Shown piece after piece: positions 62,445-63,586 of a stretch of 63,586 nt of DNA. The notes below the pieces were generated by a model. That model saw nothing but the letters and a program-made list of their open reading frames with translations, had not been told where the DNA came from and ran no database searches. Every line of letters starts with the position of its first letter. Position 1 is the stretch's first letter. Both the position numbers and the translations under genes were made by a program. Source of the stretch: a bacterium. GTDB lineage: Bacteria > JACRDZ01 > JAQUKH01. The stretch is from the NCBI GenBank assembly GCA_028719205.1, contig JAQUKH010000011.1, forward strand, positions 1 through 63,586, in the 5' to 3' direction.

Positions 62445-62473
62445 ATTATAACACAGCTTTATCTAAATTCAAA
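62445..62473 (-). promoter_or_regulatory. Extended -10 promoter of rpsU
   Basis: Minus-strand TGTTATAAT (62453-62445) is an extended -10 site. A weak TTTGAA (62473-62468) sits 17 nt upstream. It lies between the two-hairpin element and rpsU. Confidence 0.6.
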
Positions 62474-62480
62474 TAAAAAA

Positions 62481-62550
62481 ATAATCCCATACGAGGATAA
62501 CAATGACTAAAAGCGAATCCCGATAAATCGGGACCGTTTAAGTCAAGTTT
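62481..62550 (-). repeat. Two-hairpin dispersed element, copy 2
   Basis: This 70-nt element runs on the minus strand from 62550 to 62481, directly behind the HIT gene's stop codon (which overlaps its first 2 nt). It matches 50517-50588 apart from five substitutions and a 2-nt gap. Stem I uses TGACT/AGTCA where copy 1 uses TGAGT/ACTCA. Confidence 0.75.
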
Positions 62551-62890
62551 AACCCGGGGGCCAGTTCATCTTTCTTCCGCCTAAAACATGCATATGAATA
62601 TGATAAATAACCTGTCCGCTGTCGGGATTACAGTTAAAAACCAGCCTAAATCCGCGCAGGTCGATCTTTCTATCCCTGCATATTTTATTCGCGACTGAAA
62701 CCATATGCCCGATAAGTTTTTTGTCTTCCTCTTTAATATCCAATACCGTAGGAATGTGTTTTTTCGGAACAATCAGAAAATGCACAGGAGCTTGAGGATT
62801 TATATCATTGAACGCTATACATTCCTTATCATCGTGAATAATATCACTTTTTATCGTCTTATTAATGATCTTGCAGAATAAACAATCCAT
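62549..62890 (-). CDS. HIT-family (HINT-type) nucleotide hydrolase
   Basis: The 113-residue protein has the histidine triad HIHMHVLGG near the C-terminus and the N-terminal CLFCKIINKTI motif of HINT-type proteins. These hydrolyse nucleoside phosphoramidates such as AMP-lysine. It lies 15 nt after rsmE. The two-hairpin element follows immediately. Confidence 0.93.
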   Translation of the reverse strand: MDCLFCKIINKTIKSDIIHDDKECIAFNDINPQAPVHFLIVPKKHIPTVLDIKEEDKKLIGHMVSVANKICRDRKIDLRGFRLVFNCNPDSGQVIYHIHMHVLGGRKMNWPPG

Positions 62891-62905
62891 ATGTTCCTCT
62901 TGTTT

Positions 62906-63586
62906 TCACATCCAATCGAACTGATACTTAATAATAGATAATGCTACCAGTCCCGCTATCTCCGTACGGAAAATAGTCTTTCCTAAACTTACGGGTACCG
63001 CGCCGATCTTTTTAGCTGCATTTACTTCTTCACCTGTCAATCCGCCTTCCGGCCCTATAATTATAGCAATTTTTTTATTATTTGTGCAATTATTTAAAAT
63101 ATCCTTCATTTTCTTTGATTTTTCTTCTTCCCAGGGTATAAGTATCAGATCAAATCCCTTTAAATTACATACAGCGTCGCTAAATTTTTGGATTTCAGAT
63201 ACCTTCGGTAAAATTTCTATTCCGGCCCGTTGCGCCTGCTCTTTCGCGATCTTTTGAAAACGGCATAAAAGTTTCTGTGCCCTATCTTCATTTACACGGG
63301 GAATACTTCTTTCGCTTATAACCGGGATTATATTTCTCAAACCTAATTCAACACAATGCCCGACCACAAAATCCATCTTATCTTTTTTCGGCAGGCACTG
63401 GATCAGGGTTATTTCCTGATCAGATCGTATTTTTTCCCTGTCAATAATTCTCGCCTCAATATGTTTACCGAGAACGGACATTATTTTTACCTTAAATTTC
63501 TCCCTGTCATTGGTAACAAAAATCTCCTCACCGGCCGCACATCGAAGAACATGAGCTAAATGGTGGAAATTGACGCAGGATATTTT
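62906..63586 (-). CDS. rsmE: 16S rRNA (uracil-1498-N3)-methyltransferase, 5' end beyond window
   Basis: The in-frame sequence runs to the window edge without a stop, so the 191-residue ATG at 63481 is not the real start. The edge stretch HHLAHVLRCAAGEEIFV matches the RsmE N-terminal PUA-like domain. The SPOUT knot motif IGPEGGLTGEEV and LGKTIFRTEIAGLVALS are intact. It methylates U1498 of 16S rRNA and precedes the HIT gene by 15 nt. Confidence 0.93.
   Translation of the reverse strand, partial: KISCVNFHHLAHVLRCAAGEEIFVTNDREKFKVKIMSVLGKHIEARIIDREKIRSDQEITLIQCLPKKDKMDFVVGHCVELGLRNIIPVISERSIPRVNEDRAQKLLCRFQKIAKEQAQRAGIEILPKVSEIQKFSDAVCNLKGFDLILIPWEEEKSKKMKDILNNCTNNKKIAIIIGPEGGLTGEEVNAAKKIGAVPVSLGKTIFRTEIAGLVALSIIKYQFDWM

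Noticed and set aside
62549-62890. Extra 63-residue frame inside the HIT gene (62581-62772)
   Set aside because: It is out of frame with the HIT motif and has no support.

Overview
The window looks like a piece of chromosome from a Gram-negative, probably anaerobic, AT-rich bacterium, possibly of a candidate phylum. I cannot assign the lineage. The envelope genes (ExbB/ExbD/TonB-like, TolC, HlyD and MacB families, O-antigen ligase) point to two membranes. A type III glutamine synthetase, a corrinoid-activation ferredoxin, a NuoE/NuoF/Fdh-like iron-sulfur set, a ferredoxin:thioredoxin reductase catalytic chain and radical SAM enzymes point to anaerobic metabolism. Promoters look like standard sigma-70 sites (TTGACA-17-TATAAT).

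Layout. 1-6851 (minus): tonB-like (partial), exbD and exbB with their own promoter, then a BatA/von Willebrand A/DUF58 operon without a MoxR ATPase. 6894-9529 (plus): acyl-CoA ligase, ribF and a frameshifted ywbE. 9530-14743: two secreted proteins, a small HTH-like protein, a small membrane protein, a diguanylate cyclase, a thioredoxin and a DEAD-box helicase. 14792-17079: glnN behind two promoters with a terminator hairpin between them. 17105-21736 (minus): thrS, O-antigen ligase and a phosphate acyltransferase. 21800-22105: tRNA-Val(GAC) preceded by a wrecked tRNA copy that holds two perfect palindromes.

22249-32033 (plus): two giant beta-helix/cadherin-like secreted paralogs flank a corrinoid-activation protein. 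The last ~979 bp of their repeat regions are identical. 32159-34872 (minus): OppD- and OppF-type ATPases flank a glutaredoxin and an FTR catalytic chain. 35042-36959 (minus): a tryptophan-rich protein and an amphi-Trp protein. 37058-49540 (minus): a ten-gene cluster runs ECF sigma, zinc-finger anti-sigma, CnrX/CpxP-like sensor, CpxP-like protein, TolC, two HlyD adaptors and three complete MacB pumps. This reads as a metal- or envelope-stress-regulated efflux system.

49706-58545: an OB-fold protein with a lost lipobox Cys, an HDAC-family deacetylase, a YhaM-like exonuclease, a NuoE-NuoF-FdhA-like complex whose Fdh-like subunit has lost its catalytic residues, and a P460-type cytochrome. 58675-63586: radical SAM enzyme, M24 peptidase, Nif3-like, CvpA, bS21, HIT and rsmE (partial).

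The points most worth following are the tRNA copy broken by palindromes, a ~70-nt two-hairpin element present twice with a compensatory base-pair change, a candidate 72-nt RNA upstream of glnN, several genes whose -10 box sits 6-9 nt before the ATG (leaderless), the gene-converted giant paralogs, and the ECF-controlled triple-MacB cluster.
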